Shown here piece by piece: positions 62,703 through 64,000 of a stretch of 64,000 nucleotides of DNA. Under the pieces are notes generated by a model. That model was given only the letters and a program-made list of their open reading frames with translations, was not told the DNA's origin and made no database searches. The position numbers were made by a program, and so were the translations under genes. Source of the stretch: Amoebidium appalachense (lineage: Eukaryota > Ichthyosporea); the NCBI GenBank assembly GCA_963693365.1, contig CAVNZM010000002.1, forward strand, positions 2,108,001 to 2,172,000, read 5' to 3'. How positions within the stretch are numbered: position 1 is the stretch's first letter; each line of letters opens with the position of its first letter.

Positions 62703-64000
62703 GCCAGTCCGCATCACTGTCATTGGCTAAAAATAGTTCACACGGCGTGCAGAGCGCCGCGCTCTACATCCCAGGCATGCACTAACTTTATTGTTGATGA
62801 TTTGATAGATCTCGGTGATTATGCTGGCGGTGGTAGGAAGGAATATCCCGATGCTCTCTTGTTACCAAACACCACTCCCGCTAGACTAGGTGAACCCCTG
62901 TCTCAAAAGGAAAGCTTGCGCCGGCTTGCTAGTATGAATCGATTTGGCCCCCCTGCTCGTATTATTGGTGATACCACTGGAGACCCCCTCATAGACTCTG
63001 ATAAGTATTTCTCGGAACTGTTTAAAGATAGGACCCCCGCTCAGAAACCTATTGTGTGGCCTGTAGACCCATCTATCCCCATAGAATCGATCCTCCCCTT
63101 TTTCAGTCCCGATGCCATATGGTCTGTGATATCTAGTTATAGCTCTAGTAAGTCTTGTGGACCTGATGGACTCCCTGCTGGGTTTCTTAAAATCCTTGTT
63201 CCCTCCTACCCACAAAAGGAAAGTGATCGTGCTATTAAACCTGATCTTACTATCATGTTAAGCTCTCTCTTTTCTTGGTGTGTTAAATGTGGACATGTCC
63301 CGTCATCTTGGTTAGATACCTTAGTGATCCCCATAGTTAAGAAGGACTCTGAGGGCCCCATATCATCCTTTCGCCCCATTACACTAACCCAGGTTGTTCG
63401 TAGATTCTTTGAAGCTTGCTTACTTAGGTTATTTGCACATCACCCTAGGTTTCAATCTATTCTTCACATACACCCATGCCAATCCGCTTTTCGTAAAAAC
63501 AATTCATGTTATGTTCAAATAATGGCACTGCACGATTCTATGCAAGTTGGTGCACAATATGTTGGCTTTATTGATTGGAAAACTGCTTACGATTCTGTCT
63601 CCCCTGGTCTCCTATGGGAAAAGCTTGCTGCACGGGGTGTACCACACTGCATTGGTGTTCTGTTAGAAGCACTCTTGTCTCAAACCTATGGTAGAGCTGT
63701 GGTTAATGGGCATCTTTCATATGGTTTTGCTCGTACTAGAGGTCTCTTGCAGGGTTCATTGCTTAGCCCCTTATTGTTTAACCTATTTATAGATGATTTG
63801 GCTGTCAAGATTTACGCCGAAAACGATGACCCTATTAATAACTTTCCGCCTGCACTTCTCTATGCTGATGATCTGTCCCTCCTTGCCCGTACCCCTAGAC
63901 GCCTGCAAAGATTGTTCGATGTAGTGTCAGAGTGGTGCAAGGCAAACCTTATGATCCTTAACATAGACAAATGTGGTGTTCTTGTACCTGATATAGCTAA
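62703..64000 (+). CDS. Non-LTR retrotransposon reverse transcriptase, partial
   Basis: The frame (codons starting at positions divisible by 3) is open from just after TGA 62700-62702 to the window edge; its first ATG is 62934. It encodes a LINE-type reverse transcriptase. Motifs in order: a linker SSSKSCGPDGLPAGFLK; WLDTLVIPIVKK and FRPITLTQ (motifs 1-2); CQSAFRKN; motif A GFIDWKTAYDSV; motif B RGLLQGSLLSPLLFNLFIDDL; motif C LLYADDLSLL with catalytic Asp-Asp; and WCKANLMILNIDKCG. The fingers and palm are intact with no stop codon. No endonuclease domain lies upstream, and a G-rich tract and (TG)n array precede it. It is therefore 5' truncated or its first part is elsewhere; the 3' end is outside the window. 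Codon use (A/T-ending) differs from the neighbouring genes. Confidence 0.92.

Noticed and set aside
62886-63215. Minus-strand frame of 109 codons
   Set aside because: Antisense shadow of the reverse transcriptase, whose plus-strand frame has all catalytic motifs.

Overview
The window is eukaryotic nuclear DNA. Genes are split by GT-AG introns (plus two apparent GC-AG introns). Single-exon genes sit beside genes with 12-15 exons, TATA boxes and AATAAA/ATTAAA signals are visible, and introns and intergenic DNA are full of homopolymer C/G runs and (CA)n/(GT)n, (CT)n and (CCA)n microsatellites. The tyrosyl-tRNA synthetase has the animal-type layout with a C-terminal EMAPII-like domain and is very close in sequence to animal cytosolic enzymes. 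That suggests a holozoan-like protist or an early-branching animal, but I cannot name the organism. Exon structures below were built by hand from splice sites, reading phase and protein plausibility.

Layout. 1-11905 (+): a 15-exon leucine-rich-repeat protein with a long Pro/Gln/Thr/His-rich disordered region. 14288-16607 (-): a two-exon F-box/LRR protein, divergent from an intronless ARL1-type small GTPase at 17350-17895 (+). 17896-23123: no convincing gene, but a tandem array of a dispersed element ending in poly-C. 23124-32674 (+): a 12-exon gene whose spliced product (about 493 aa) has seven hydrophobic segments arranged like gustatory-receptor-like (GRL) proteins; this is the most interesting gene here. 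35326-37590 (-): a two-exon MFS transporter of the metabolite:H+ symporter type. About 39750-44445 (-): a string of phase-compatible candidate exons of an unrecognised gene. 46663-58072 (+): complete 15-exon tyrosyl-tRNA synthetase (534 aa) behind a CCAAT/CRE/TATA promoter. 59681-60472 (+): intronless BTB/POZ protein. 61560-62480: a block of (TG)n/(CG)n. 62703-64000 (+, running off the edge): non-LTR retrotransposon reverse transcriptase.

The genes do not form a pathway; this looks like an ordinary stretch of unrelated genes. The unifying structural signal is repetitive. A short element with tRNA-like A and B box motifs, always ending in a homopolymer C tail, occurs at least a dozen times in both orientations, often inside introns. 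Many of the poly-C/poly-G runs may be its tails. The reverse transcriptase at the right edge is a natural candidate for the class of enzyme that mobilises it.
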